Source: Gracilimonas sp. (lineage in GTDB: Bacteria > Bacteroidota > Rhodothermia > Balneolales > Balneolaceae). Taken from it: 64,000 nucleotides of DNA. The stretch spans positions 2,046,001 to 2,110,000 of the forward strand of contig NZ_JABURM010000005.1 in the NCBI RefSeq assembly GCF_014762685.1, read 5' to 3'. Under the pieces are notes generated by a model. It did not search any database. It was not told the DNA's origin and saw nothing but the letters and a program-made list of their open reading frames with translations. A program made the position numbers and the translations under genes. Positions 34,767 through 42,623 of this stretch are shown piece by piece; position 1 is the stretch's first letter; each line of letters begins with the position of its first letter.

Positions 34767-35420
34767 ATGACTAACATTGACACCATTGTTGCGGACGGCA
34801 ACGAAATTTTTAGATATGGACTGAGCTCCATTTTGCGCGATCACGGTGCATTTAACATTTGCAGCGAGGTTGACAATGGTGCACTTGTACTTACCGCCTT
34901 TGAAAGCGTGAAGCCACAATTGTGTATTCTTTCATTTTCAATGCCGGAAATGGAAGGGATTATCATCGCCAAAAAAATTATTGAAAAAAACTCTGATGCT
35001 AATATCCTCCTCCTGGCCGAAGATACTGATCAAAAAACCCTGGATGAATTCTTGGATTCCGGGGCCTTTGGGTTGATCCACAAATCTGCTCATCACCTTG
35101 AACTTATTGACGCGGCTCAAAAAGTGGCAAAAGGTGAACGCTTCCTCGGTAAGCAATTTTCAAAAATGATGACCAAAGAGTATATCCGGCTGGCCCGCAA
35201 AAAGAAACGGCCCGATCCCATTAAATCTGTCACCAAAAGAGAACGTGAGATATTGGGTTTGCTTACTGAAGGGCTTACCAGCACCGAAATTGCTTCCAAG
35301 CTGTATATTAGTCCCCGTACCGTTGAGAAGCACCGAACCAATTTGTTGAAAAAGCTGGACCTAAAAAATACGGCTGCTTTAGTTCGATTTGCCATGGAAA
35401 ACGAACAGGCACTATTATAA
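34767..35420 (+). CDS. NarL/LuxR-type response regulator with atypical receiver
   Basis: This 217-residue DNA-binding regulator has an N-terminal receiver (about 4-120) and a C-terminal LuxR helix-turn-helix (about 153-215; TKREREILGLLTEGL then ISPRTVEKHRTNL). The phospho-acceptor Asp of the usual L-L-D-x-x-M-P strand is Ser56 (CILSFSMPEM), and the second residue of the acidic pair is Gly11, while the conserved Lys106 remains. Phosphorylation at the usual site therefore looks impossible, and control by ligand, protein contact or abundance is likelier. The ATG at 34767 follows GGGGAGG with good spacing, which decides the start. No kinase is adjacent. Confidence 0.9.
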   Translation: MTNIDTIVADGNEIFRYGLSSILRDHGAFNICSEVDNGALVLTAFESVKPQLCILSFSMPEMEGIIIAKKIIEKNSDANILLLAEDTDQKTLDEFLDSGAFGLIHKSAHHLELIDAAQKVAKGERFLGKQFSKMMTKEYIRLARKKKRPDPIKSVTKREREILGLLTEGLTSTEIASKLYISPRTVEKHRTNLLKKLDLKNTAALVRFAMENEQALL

Positions 35421-35488
35421 GTAAAGTGCCAAGCCCTAAATTCCAATTTCTTGATACTTGGAATTTGGGGCTTGGTACTTGGAATTTA
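35421..35488. repeat. Palindromic intergenic repeat, CCAAGCCCTAAATTCCAA type
   Basis: AAGTGCCAAGCCCTAAATTC is mirrored in reverse complement downstream (TTTGGGGCTTGGTACTT), giving a stem of about 20 pairs with few mismatches directly after the regulator gene. No U-run follows the right arm. It belongs to the same general class of word-like palindromes as 2385-2464 and 31651-31752 but has a different sequence. Confidence 0.75.
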
Positions 35489-35495
35489 TGTGTAC

Positions 35496-35524
35496 TACGT
35501 ATTTTCACGTACAAAAATTACGTA
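35496..35524. promoter_or_regulatory. Cluster of three TACGTA-like sites
   Basis: TACGTA (35496-35501), CACGTA (35506-35511) and TACGTA (35519-35524) lie within 29 bases. The first and third are self-complementary hexamers. NarL/LuxR-family regulators bind short palindromes of this size, and one is encoded just upstream, so autoregulation or control of a downstream transcript is possible. This is inference from proximity only. Confidence 0.35.
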
Positions 35525-35534
35525 TATCTCTCCA

Positions 35535-35637
35535 TTGACGAGCAGCGGCTTTAAATGTATGTTTTAAGTGCAAATGGGGTAATAGCCGTCTGTAGATGAT
35601 ATTAGCCACCGCTCATTGAGTTGAGGGTGGCTTTTTC
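35535..35637 (+). ncRNA. Possible small RNA between convergent genes
   Basis: A sigma-70-like promoter, TTGACG (35535-35540), 17 bases and TATGTT (35558-35563), is followed by an intrinsic terminator at 35604-35637 (AGCCACC/GGTGGCT with inner CTCA/TGAG pairs, then TTTTT). The implied transcript is about 65-70 bases, has no open frame and lies in a gap where no plus-strand gene needs a promoter. The terminator could equally serve the upstream regulator gene. Confidence 0.35.
35604..35637 (+). terminator. Intrinsic terminator
   Basis: A 7-pair AGCCACC/GGTGGCT stem with additional CTCA/TGAG pairing in the loop is followed by CTTTTTC on the plus strand. It ends either the regulator transcript or the proposed small RNA. 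Confidence 0.75.
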
Positions 35638-35671
35638 TATGACATTACCTGCCTACAAATCACAGAAACTA

Positions 35672-36310
35672 TCAAGACTTCCCTTCCGTCAGCTGCTTTA
35701 ATTTAGCTGCCCGCAGTTCGTTGTACATGTTTTGTTCTTCTACCATTCTTGACAAGGCAAACAAGTCGTATAGCGCCCCCAGTCCCATCACTCCTCCCGA
35801 TAACAGCCAACCGATACCGGTGCCCGTTCTTCCGAGATAAAACCGGTGTAATCCCAATATCCCAAAAAACCCTACAAACCAGAACAAATAAGCTTTGCCT
35901 TTAGACTTGATCTCATATGAATTTGAAACCGAATCATTTTGTGTCAGAAGCTTCATCTTTTTGTTTCCCCCAACCTGCCCGATAAAATCTTTGTAACTGA
36001 AAAGTATTCTTTTGGCCAGCTTCTTCATCCGGACGGATTCTGCTTTTTCAATTTCCAATTCCCCTTCCACCACTTCATATTCAAATACAAACTCATCCAC
36101 AAGTTTATCCATCTGTATTTTTCCCTCAAGATAAGCTTCTACCTTCCGCGACAGGTTCCTGAGTGAATCATAAATGGAAATTGACAGGTTGGTTTCGGTA
36201 TAACCCTTCTCTTCTTTCAGCTCAGAAATTACTTCCTCATACTTTTGAAAAGCCTTATCCAGTGCCTTCTCGGCAACCAGGGCCATTTCATATTTTTCTG
36301 CCTTTCTCAT
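35672..36310 (-). CDS. TM2 domain membrane protein with coiled N-terminus
   Basis: This 212-residue protein has a charged, helical N-terminal half (about 1-125, Lys/Glu-rich) and a C-terminal TM2 domain. Two membrane helices (about 135-155 and 160-185) flank the GLHRFYLGRTGTGIGWLL turn that defines TM2, followed by LYDLFALSRMV. TM2 proteins are small membrane proteins of poorly defined role. No signal peptide is present, so the coiled half should face the cytoplasm. It ends convergently with the regulator region. Confidence 0.85.
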   Translation of the reverse strand: MRKAEKYEMALVAEKALDKAFQKYEEVISELKEEKGYTETNLSISIYDSLRNLSRKVEAYLEGKIQMDKLVDEFVFEYEVVEGELEIEKAESVRMKKLAKRILFSYKDFIGQVGGNKKMKLLTQNDSVSNSYEIKSKGKAYLFWFVGFFGILGLHRFYLGRTGTGIGWLLSGGVMGLGALYDLFALSRMVEEQNMYNELRAAKLKQLTEGKS

Positions 36311-36383
36311 TTCAAGCTTTTAAATTATTGGTGTGGAATTTAAATATTTCGGTAAAACCTATTCTAAAATAATCTATTACAAA

Positions 36384-36420
36384 TACAAAAAAAGCCCGAC
36401 TTGTTTCCAAGCCGAGCTTT
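36384..36420 (-). terminator. Intrinsic terminator after the CAU tRNA gene
   Basis: On the minus strand AAAGCTCGGCTTG and CAAGTCGGGCTTT pair over 13 positions (two G-U) around a GAAA loop, followed by TTTTTTT. It lies just beyond the 3' end of the tRNA. Confidence 0.9.
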
Positions 36421-36433
36421 AAACCTTTTGTTG

Positions 36434-36507
36434 TACCGTGGGACGGAATTGAACCGTCGACCTCACGATTATGAGTCGTGCGCTCTAACCATCTGAGCTA
36501 CCACGGC
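36434..36507 (-). tRNA. tRNA with CAU anticodon (elongator Met, or Ile2)
   Basis: On the minus strand a 74-base cloverleaf is complete. The acceptor stem is GCCGTGG/CCACGGT, the D-arm GCTC/GAGC, the anticodon arm CACGA-CTCATAA-TCGTG, and the T-arm GACGG-TTCAATT-CCGTC. The anticodon is CAU. The first acceptor pair is G-U and no CCA is encoded. The C1-A72 mismatch of initiators is absent, so it is either elongator tRNA-Met or the lysidine-modified tRNA-Ile2; sequence inspection alone does not separate these. Confidence 0.92.
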
Positions 36508-36689
36508 GTGGTTAATTCTCAAATTCCAAGTAACAAATTCCAATTATATTGTTATTCGTTTTTTTGAGGGCATCAAATATACGGCATTATATAACAAAGG
36601 GTAAAACATTTTTTCGCCACCGCCCTTAATCTGTACGCTAAGTTTCTTAACTTCCGTCTTTAAGTAAAAAAATCATACCCAAAAGGTTC

Positions 36690-38156
36690 ATGGCACAAAA
36701 AATAACGACACAGGAAAAAGATTATTCACAATGGTATCTGGATGTAATCAGAGAGGCTAAGTTAGCGGAGCATTCTCCGGTGCGCGGAAGTATGGTCATT
36801 CGCCCGAACGGGATGGCTCTCTGGGAAAACATGCGTAATGCCCTTGACACCATGTTCAAGGATACCGGTCATGAAAATGCCTATTTCCCGCTGTTTATTC
36901 CAAAATCTTTTCTTTCAAAGGAAGCACAGCATGTGGAAGGATTTGCCAAAGAATGTGCGGTGGTTACCCACAGCCGGCTCAAAAGCGTAGACGGCGGGGT
37001 GGAAGTAGACCCCGAATCCAAGCTGGAAGAAGAGCTGATTGTACGCCCTACTTCAGAAACGATTATCTGGGATACTTACCGCGGATGGATTCAGTCGTAT
37101 CGCGACCTGCCTATTTTGGTGAACCAGTGGGCAAATGTAGTGAGGTGGGAAATGAGAACCCGTCTGTTTCTCAGAACTATGGAATTTCTATGGCAAGAAG
37201 GCCATACCGCTCATGCCACCAAAGAGGAAGCTGAAGAAGAAACCCTCCAAATGCTGGAAGTATATCGCACTTTTGCCGAAGACTATATGGCTATGCCGGT
37301 CATAAAAGGCGTAAAAACCGCCAGTGAGCGGTTTGCAGGAGCTGTGGACACCTATTGTATAGAAGCATTGATGCAGGACGGAAAGGCCCTGCAAGCCGGA
37401 ACTTCTCACTTCCTTGGACAGAATTTCGCCAAGGCTTTCGATGTAAAATTTCAGGATAAAGACGGAGAACACAAACTTGTATGGGCCACAAGCTGGGGGG
37501 TTTCCACCCGCCTCATCGGAGGATTAATTATGACACATTCTGATAATCAGGGCCTGGTGCTCCCTCCAAAACTCGCTCCAAAACAAGTGGTTGTGGTGCC
37601 TATTTACCGAAGTGACGAGCAGCGCAAAGCCGTACTCGAATATGCGGATAGTATTTATGATGAATTGAAAGCGTTGGGTGTTCGTATTAAGGTAGATGAC
37701 CGCGATAATTACAATCCGGGCTACAAGTTTGCAGAACATGAAGCAGCCGGAATCCCTTTGCGAATTGCTGTTGGCCCTCGTGACCTGGAAAACAACAATG
37801 TGGAATTGGCCCGGCGTGATACAAAAGAAAAGAATATCGAAAGCCGCGACGGACTCGGGGATCGAGTAAAAAAATTGCTTGATGACATCCAGGTTGAACT
37901 TTTTGATAAAGCTAAAAAACGCCGTGAAGAAAATACTTCTGAAGTGGAGTCGTACGAGGAGTTTCAAAAAGTTCTTAAAGAAAAAGGCGGTTTTATTTGG
38001 GCCCATTGGGATGGAACGCCTGAGACCGAAGAAAAAATTAAACAGGAAACCAAAGCCACCATCCGTTTAATTCCTTTGGAAAAAGGAGAAGCAGGGGAAT
38101 GTATGGTCACGGGTAAACCCTCAAAACAAAAAGTTCTGTTTGCGATTTCTTATTGA
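36690..38156 (+). CDS. proS: Proline--tRNA ligase, archaeal/eukaryotic-like type 3
   Basis: This class II synthetase of 488 residues charges tRNA-Pro. It has the short form without the large editing insertion, with a core starting [12 protein letters not shown], motif 2 region ([20 protein letters not shown]), motif 3 region ([14 protein letters not shown] and [15 protein letters not shown]), an anticodon domain (about 285-400) and a C-terminal domain ending ISY. This type occurs in archaea, eukaryotes and a subset of bacteria including Bacteroidota relatives. It is divergent from the CAU tRNA gene and sits in its own transcription unit. Confidence 0.95.
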   Translation: MAQKITTQEKDYSQWYLDVIREAKLAEHSPVRGSMVIRPNGMALWENMRNALDTMFKDTGHENAYFPLFIPKSFLSKEAQHVEGFAKECAVVTHSRLKSVDGGVEVDPESKLEEELIVRPTSETIIWDTYRGWIQSYRDLPILVNQWANVVRWEMRTRLFLRTMEFLWQEGHTAHATKEEAEEETLQMLEVYRTFAEDYMAMPVIKGVKTASERFAGAVDTYCIEALMQDGKALQAGTSHFLGQNFAKAFDVKFQDKDGEHKLVWATSWGVSTRLIGGLIMTHSDNQGLVLPPKLAPKQVVVVPIYRSDEQRKAVLEYADSIYDELKALGVRIKVDDRDNYNPGYKFAEHEAAGIPLRIAVGPRDLENNNVELARRDTKEKNIESRDGLGDRVKKLLDDIQVELFDKAKKRREENTSEVESYEEFQKVLKEKGGFIWAHWDGTPETEEKIKQETKATIRLIPLEKGEAGECMVTGKPSKQKVLFAISY

Positions 38157-38202
38157 TTAACCGCCAAATTTTGATTGCTTAACGGTTAAAAAATGAAAGT
38201 AC

Positions 38203-39702
38203 ATGCCAAAAATCCCACATTCATATTATTTATGCTCGGCTGAACAATCCCGGTTCATGGATGAAAAAACCATTTCCGAATTCGGGATTGATGGCTTCAC
38301 ACTGATGGAAATAGCGGGTACACGTGCTGCAGATTTTATTCAGTCTGAAATTCTGGCCGGCTCTCACGGAATCTTTTTCTGCGGGAAAGGAAATAATGCA
38401 GGAGATGCCCTGGTTATTGCACGGCTCCTCTCCCAGCAAGACTATAGGATCACGGTTTGTTTTTTAGCAGGCACGGAAGATTTAAGCCCCGATACTCAAA
38501 AAAACCTGGAACTCCTGAAAAAATTGGATGCAGGAATCAACATCCTCAATTGGAATGATTTTACTCCAGCCGACTTTGATTTTATAGTAGATGGAATGCT
38601 TGGAACCGGGTTAAACTCTGAGGTTCGGGTACCCTTCTCAGATGCCATAGAGTGGATTAATAAACAAGAAACGCCTGTTTTCGCCCTGGATGTCCCTACC
38701 GGGCTTCATGCCGATTCCGGGCGGATTTTAGGTGTAGCAGTTCGAGCCGATTTCACTTTGAGCTTTGGTGCCCTCAAAACCGGTTTTTATTTAAACATGG
38801 GATATGATTGCACCGGCGAGGTTATTTTGTGCGAACTTTCATTTCCCAACAAGTACAAAAACCCAACAGCTTACCTTATCGACCAAAGCTGGGTTGAAGC
38901 GAATACCCCCTCACCCCGAAAAAACAAACACAAGTATGACGGCGGGGTACTTTACGTGATAGCAGGTTCGGAAGGCTTAACAGGAGCTGGAATTCTGGCT
39001 GCTAAAAGTGGATGGGCAACAGGCTTAGGGGCAGTAGTTTTAATCACCCCAAAAGGGCTTCTGGAAATCTATGAAAAACAACTGGTACAGATCATAAAAA
39101 AACCGGTGGGTGATAAAGAAGATCTGTTTTTTAAGAAATCCCATCTCAAAAAAACCTTAGAAATACTAAGAGAGAAACCGGGAAAGTTACTTATTGGCCC
39201 CGGACTAGGCAGGCAGAAGGAAACCATTCGGTTCGTACAAAATATTCTTCAAGAGTTTAAAGGAGATGCGGTTATTGATGCCGATGCTTTATTTGCACTG
39301 TCTAAAATGGATGGTTGGGAAAAACCAAAATCAGCAAACTGGATTTTAACCCCTCACCCCGGAGAGTTCGAAAGTTTACTCCATGAAAAGTTAAGTGATG
39401 GTTTTAACCGATTAAAATTGAGTGCTGAGAAAGCAAAAGAACATAAAATCACTCTTTTATCTAAAGGAATGCCAACAATGGTTGGAACAGAATCAGGCGA
39501 TATCTATTTAACCGGTTACGATACCCAAATTTTTTCCAGAGCCGGTTTTGGAGATGTATTGGCGGGTAAAGTCGGCGCATTTTGGTTAACATATTCAACT
39601 GCAGAATCGGCTTGTTTTCATGCATTATTAGACGGCTTAGAAAAATCTCAACAATATTTTGCCCAAGAATCCGGTTCTTTAGAACCCATTGATATCATCT
39701 GA
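38203..39702 (+). CDS. nnr: Bifunctional NAD(P)H-hydrate epimerase/dehydratase
   Basis: This 499-residue cytoplasmic enzyme repairs hydrated NAD(P)H. The N-terminal YjeF_N epimerase domain (about 1-215) shows GKGNNAGDALVIARLL and VDGMLGTGL. The C-terminal ADP/ATP-dependent dehydratase domain (about 225-490) shows GGVLYVIAGS, LLIGPGLG, LTPHPGEFE and the ribokinase-like GFGDVLAG. The two-domain fusion is the usual bacterial form. The VanZ gene starts at the base right after its stop codon, so they form a two-gene operon. Confidence 0.94.
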   Translation: MPKIPHSYYLCSAEQSRFMDEKTISEFGIDGFTLMEIAGTRAADFIQSEILAGSHGIFFCGKGNNAGDALVIARLLSQQDYRITVCFLAGTEDLSPDTQKNLELLKKLDAGINILNWNDFTPADFDFIVDGMLGTGLNSEVRVPFSDAIEWINKQETPVFALDVPTGLHADSGRILGVAVRADFTLSFGALKTGFYLNMGYDCTGEVILCELSFPNKYKNPTAYLIDQSWVEANTPSPRKNKHKYDGGVLYVIAGSEGLTGAGILAAKSGWATGLGAVVLITPKGLLEIYEKQLVQIIKKPVGDKEDLFFKKSHLKKTLEILREKPGKLLIGPGLGRQKETIRFVQNILQEFKGDAVIDADALFALSKMDGWEKPKSANWILTPHPGEFESLLHEKLSDGFNRLKLSAEKAKEHKITLLSKGMPTMVGTESGDIYLTGYDTQIFSRAGFGDVLAGKVGAFWLTYSTAESACFHALLDGLEKSQQYFAQESGSLEPIDII

Positions 39703-40110
39703 ATGACGAAATACTTCAATATCCTTACTCGCTCTATAAAACTTTATCTCACGCTTTTAATCATCTCTACCGGGGTAATTATTTATGGAACTCTTTTTCC
39801 GGTGGACTATAAAATATCCTCTTCACTGGCCGGGTTAGACAAAGTGGTGCACTTTATTATGTTCGGAGCATGGGCTTTCTTTTATGGTATTATTCGTTTT
39901 TTGAAAGATAAATTCACACTCTATCCTGTTTTTTTGGTGGGCGGGGCGTTTGGCCTTACCATTGAATTTCTTCAGTACCTGCTTCCTACGGGACGCAGCC
40001 CCGAGTTTATGGACTTCATTGCAGATATTTCAGGTACCGGAATGGCTATTTTGTTTTTATTCATCTTAACTAAAAAAGTACCTGAATTTAATCCTGACAC
40101 CGCATCATAA
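39703..40110 (+). CDS. VanZ-like membrane protein
   Basis: This 135-residue inner-membrane protein has four helices (about 14-34, 46-62, 72-90 and 104-124) and VanZ-family features: DKVVHFIMFGAWAFF near residue 45 and the TIEFLQYLLPTGRSPEFMDFIAD loop region. VanZ proteins are of uncertain biochemical role; the founding member affects teicoplanin resistance. The ATG abuts the nnr stop codon with no gap, which implies translational coupling, although no functional link to NAD(P)HX repair is known to me. Confidence 0.85.
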   Translation: MTKYFNILTRSIKLYLTLLIISTGVIIYGTLFPVDYKISSSLAGLDKVVHFIMFGAWAFFYGIIRFLKDKFTLYPVFLVGGAFGLTIEFLQYLLPTGRSPEFMDFIADISGTGMAILFLFILTKKVPEFNPDTAS

Positions 40111-40176
40111 TGCTATTATTATTTGGATATGGCTTCACTATTTAAAGATTGAATTCTTTAAATAAAACCCAAGCCA

Positions 40177-40827
40177 ATGAAATCTTTCAATAAGAAACTC
40201 AACCTCAGGAAAAACTATCCTCTTATTTTTGAGATTGGCCTGATTGGCGCCCTTTTAATTTTTATTGCGGCCTTTAAATTCCAGGTTCCTGTAAATTTCA
40301 ATTCTTCTTCAGATACCGTAATTCATACAGAACCCCCAATTGTACTCCCCCCGATAACCCTTCAAAAGAAGATCCCACCTCCACCGGCAGTGGCTCGAAT
40401 CCCTGTTGAAATACCAAATGACGATCCCATGGACCCACCTGTTATCAATTTTGGGGATTTTAATGATATCGACCCTACCCTTCCACTTCCGCCAAAATCC
40501 AAGAACAAGGATAAAGAAGAAACGGAGATTTTGGAGCAAGCCGAATTCATGCCTGAAATGAAAGGAGGATTAGAAGCACTTTATAGTGATATCGAATACC
40601 CGAAAATTGCTAAAAGAAATGGTATAGAAGGCAAAGTCGTTGTTCAATTCGTTGTAAACAAAAAGGGGGAAGTAGAGGACCTTGAAATTACACGCGGTAT
40701 AGGTGGCGGTTGTGATGAAGAAGTTTTGCGGGTTATTAAATTACAAACCTTTACCCCAGGAATTCAAAATGGAAATTTCGTAAAAGTACGCATGAAGCAA
40801 GTGGTTCATTTCAGGCTTCGTAACTAA
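40177..40827 (+). CDS. TonB-family protein (copy 1)
   Basis: This 216-residue energy transducer has a single N-terminal membrane helix (about 15-35), a Pro-rich periplasmic linker (KIPPPPAVARIPVEIP) and a C-terminal TonB domain (about 128-216) with YPKIAKRNGIEGKVVVQF, GIGGGCDEEVLRVI and a final VHFRLRN. TonB proteins couple the proton-motive force, through ExbBD, to outer-membrane receptors. No ExbB, ExbD or receptor gene is nearby. It is followed 213 bases later by a paralogue. The stretch FGDFNDIDPTLPLPP is acidic and Pro-rich. Confidence 0.9.
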   Translation: MKSFNKKLNLRKNYPLIFEIGLIGALLIFIAAFKFQVPVNFNSSSDTVIHTEPPIVLPPITLQKKIPPPPAVARIPVEIPNDDPMDPPVINFGDFNDIDPTLPLPPKSKNKDKEETEILEQAEFMPEMKGGLEALYSDIEYPKIAKRNGIEGKVVVQFVVNKKGEVEDLEITRGIGGGCDEEVLRVIKLQTFTPGIQNGNFVKVRMKQVVHFRLRN

Positions 40828-41040
40828 TGCTTCAAAAGGAGATTAAAACTGTAATTTTATGATAGTTCTAAGTCGACAAAACACCTTTACAAATTCATTT
40901 AAACAATTTTTTAGAACTTTGGGCACTAAAAATATGTTTAAACAGTTAAAATAATGTGTATGTACTTGCACACGAACTATAAAATCCCGTTCTTCTCAGC
41001 GATACTAAATTTGTTGTTTATTAATATTGTATTTTGAATT

Positions 41041-41694
41041 ATGATAAATAGAAGAAAATCACCGGAAGCAGATCTTAAGAGGTCATATACTGTCTATTTA
41101 GAGGCAGGACTGATCATAGCTTTGCTTTTTATGATCACAGCCGTAAAAGTGACCCTTGAAACTGAACCGCCTAACGTGGTGGCTTTAGATGAACAGGAAA
41201 TTGTGGAAATGGAAGAAATTGTCCAAACGAAACAAATTGAGACTCCACCTCCACCCCCGCGTCCCCCAGTCCCGGTAGAAGTACCCAATGATGAGATCAT
41301 TGAAGATGAAATGATTGATTTGGATGCCGAATTAGACATGGATGCTCCAATGGATTTACCTCCACCCCCTGAAGAAGAAGATCAGGAAGAAGACTTCTTT
41401 GTAGTAGTAGAGCAAATGCCAGTACTTAAAGGTGGAATGGCCAAACTTCAGTCAAGTGTTAAATATCCTGAAATGGCTCGAAGAGCCGGTATTGAAGGCC
41501 GTGTAACCGTTCAGTTTATTGTAAACGAGCAAGGGCAAGTTGAAAATGCCCGTGTAGTTCGTGGTATTGGCGGTGGTTGCGATGAAGAAGCACTTAAAGC
41601 CGTACAACAAGCGGAATTTGAACCAGGCATGCAGCGTGGACGTCCCGTTCGTGTACAGTATGCACTCTCCATCAACTTCCGATTGGAAAACTAA
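41041..41694 (+). CDS. TonB-family protein (copy 2)
   Basis: This 217-residue paralogue of the preceding gene has an N-terminal helix (about 19-38), a Pro-rich linker (ETPPPPPRPPVPVEVP), a highly acidic segment (about 80-120 with EEEDQEEDFF) and a C-terminal TonB domain ending YALSINFRLEN. The two copies share VEVPND/VEIPND and the GIGGGCDEE motif, so they arose by tandem duplication. The linker of this copy is more acidic. It has its own upstream spacer of 213 bases and ends at a strong palindromic terminator. Confidence 0.92.
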   Translation: MINRRKSPEADLKRSYTVYLEAGLIIALLFMITAVKVTLETEPPNVVALDEQEIVEMEEIVQTKQIETPPPPPRPPVPVEVPNDEIIEDEMIDLDAELDMDAPMDLPPPPEEEDQEEDFFVVVEQMPVLKGGMAKLQSSVKYPEMARRAGIEGRVTVQFIVNEQGQVENARVVRGIGGGCDEEALKAVQQAEFEPGMQRGRPVRVQYALSINFRLEN

Positions 41695-41721
41695 TTATTC
41701 CAAATACAATTTGATGTTATT

Positions 41722-41757
41722 AAAGGTGTGATTTTTAAAAATCACACCTTTTTTTTA
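41722..41757 (+). terminator. Intrinsic terminator after tonB copy 2
   Basis: A perfect 30-base palindrome (AAAGGTGTGATTTTT at 41722-41736 and its complement at 41737-41751) is followed by a T-run on the plus strand. The Nudix gene stop codon lies inside the T-run, so the element also closes that minus-strand gene. Confidence 0.9.
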
Positions 41758-42180
41758 TTGCCAAAAGGTTCTAAGAATCTTTTTGAGGTTATCAAAACCC
41801 GCTTTTTGAATAGCTTCCGTAATTGGCACCCACTCTACTTGTTTAATACCCTCTTCTTCCTGGGGTTCCAGCTGCTCTTCTTTTGTAAAAATCATGGAAT
41901 ACCAATAGGTCGTTTTTCCAAAAGTCTTGTTTTTTTCAGGATATTCGTGATATGTGGTGCCTATATTCTTTACAATAGCCGGAACTCCACTGCCTACCTC
42001 TTCAGAAACCTCTCTGGCAGCACAACTTTCTATGTCCTCCCCGGGTTCGAGCTTCCCTTTCGGTAAATCCCAATATCCATTCCTGAATATCATCAGGATT
42101 TCAGGTTCCGCCCCTGCACGACTGAACCTGAATATAATACCCCCAGCAGCTGTTATCGGCTCAACAGGCGGTTTATTCAT
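41755..42180 (-). CDS. Nudix hydrolase
   Basis: This 141-residue cytoplasmic hydrolase has a complete Nudix box at residues 42-63: Gly42, Glu48, Arg56-Glu57, Glu60-Glu61 and Gly63, matching G-x5-E-x7-R-E-x-x-E-E-x-G. Such enzymes cleave nucleoside diphosphates linked to another group; this one resembles the short MutT/Ap4A-type subset but the substrate is uncertain. Its start overlaps the end of the DUF1844 gene by 8 bases, so the two are an operon on the minus strand. Confidence 0.9.
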   Translation of the reverse strand: MNKPPVEPITAAGGIIFRFSRAGAEPEILMIFRNGYWDLPKGKLEPGEDIESCAAREVSEEVGSGVPAIVKNIGTTYHEYPEKNKTFGKTTYWYSMIFTKEEQLEPQEEEGIKQVEWVPITEAIQKAGFDNLKKILRTFWQ

Positions 42181-42502
42181 CTTTGTCTGGCGACTCGTCT
42201 TCTGATGATTCAGCCTTTGCTTTCTTAGATTCCTCAGCGTAATTCAACCTTAAATTTGTAAGTGTTTGTTCCAGGTAATTCCCTGCTTCTTTCGAAAGAT
42301 TTCCTTTCGTGAATTTTTTGAGCATTGCTAAAGTATCGATAGCATATTTAGCTGAGGATAAATCTATTTCCATTTCCTGGGTAGCAGGATTCTGAATTTT
42401 CCCCAGGCCCATCATCGCAATTTGCTGATGCTGTTGAACCAGCATCATAAATAGCAGTTGTTCTTGCTGTTCTTCGTTTAAATTATCTCCATTCTTGCTC
42501 AT
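42173..42502 (-). CDS. DUF1844 family protein
   Basis: This 109-residue protein shows the DUF1844 core: a hydrophobic helix LLFMMLVQQHQQIAMMGLG, then KIQNPATQEMEIDLSSAKYAIDTLAML and a C-terminal helix NYLEQTLTNLRLNY. A Lys/Glu/Asp-rich tail follows. The family is widespread in Bacteroidota and other phyla and has no known function. It overlaps the Nudix gene by 8 bases. It is divergent from the DUF1015-serC operon. Confidence 0.88.
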   Translation of the reverse strand: MSKNGDNLNEEQQEQLLFMMLVQQHQQIAMMGLGKIQNPATQEMEIDLSSAKYAIDTLAMLKKFTKGNLSKEAGNYLEQTLTNLRLNYAEESKKAKAESSEDESPDKDE

Positions 42503-42623
42503 CGTATTTCCTTTTTTAAGTTCTTAAAATCAACGCCCATATTTACGGGCTTCCAAATTTAATAAAGTTCATTTTTATGTACATTATGAACCATCAAGAA
42601 TAACGAAAATCAAATACTATTAT

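Noticed and set aside
34551-34919. 122-residue minus-strand frame across the gap before the regulator
   Set aside because: Its right end lies antisense to the well-supported regulator gene and its left end is made of palindromic repeats, so coding is unlikely.
37524-38006. 160-residue minus-strand frame inside proS
   Set aside because: It is antisense to conserved synthetase domains and shows no recognisable motif.
38157-38190. Inverted TTAACCG/CGGTTAA pair between proS and nnr as a terminator
   Set aside because: The stem has only 7 pairs around a large loop and is followed by A, not T, on the plus strand.
41006-41013. TAAATTTG as a Bacteroidota -7 promoter element before tonB copy 2
   Set aside because: No acceptable TTG/TTTG element lies at the required distance upstream, so a promoter call is not justified.
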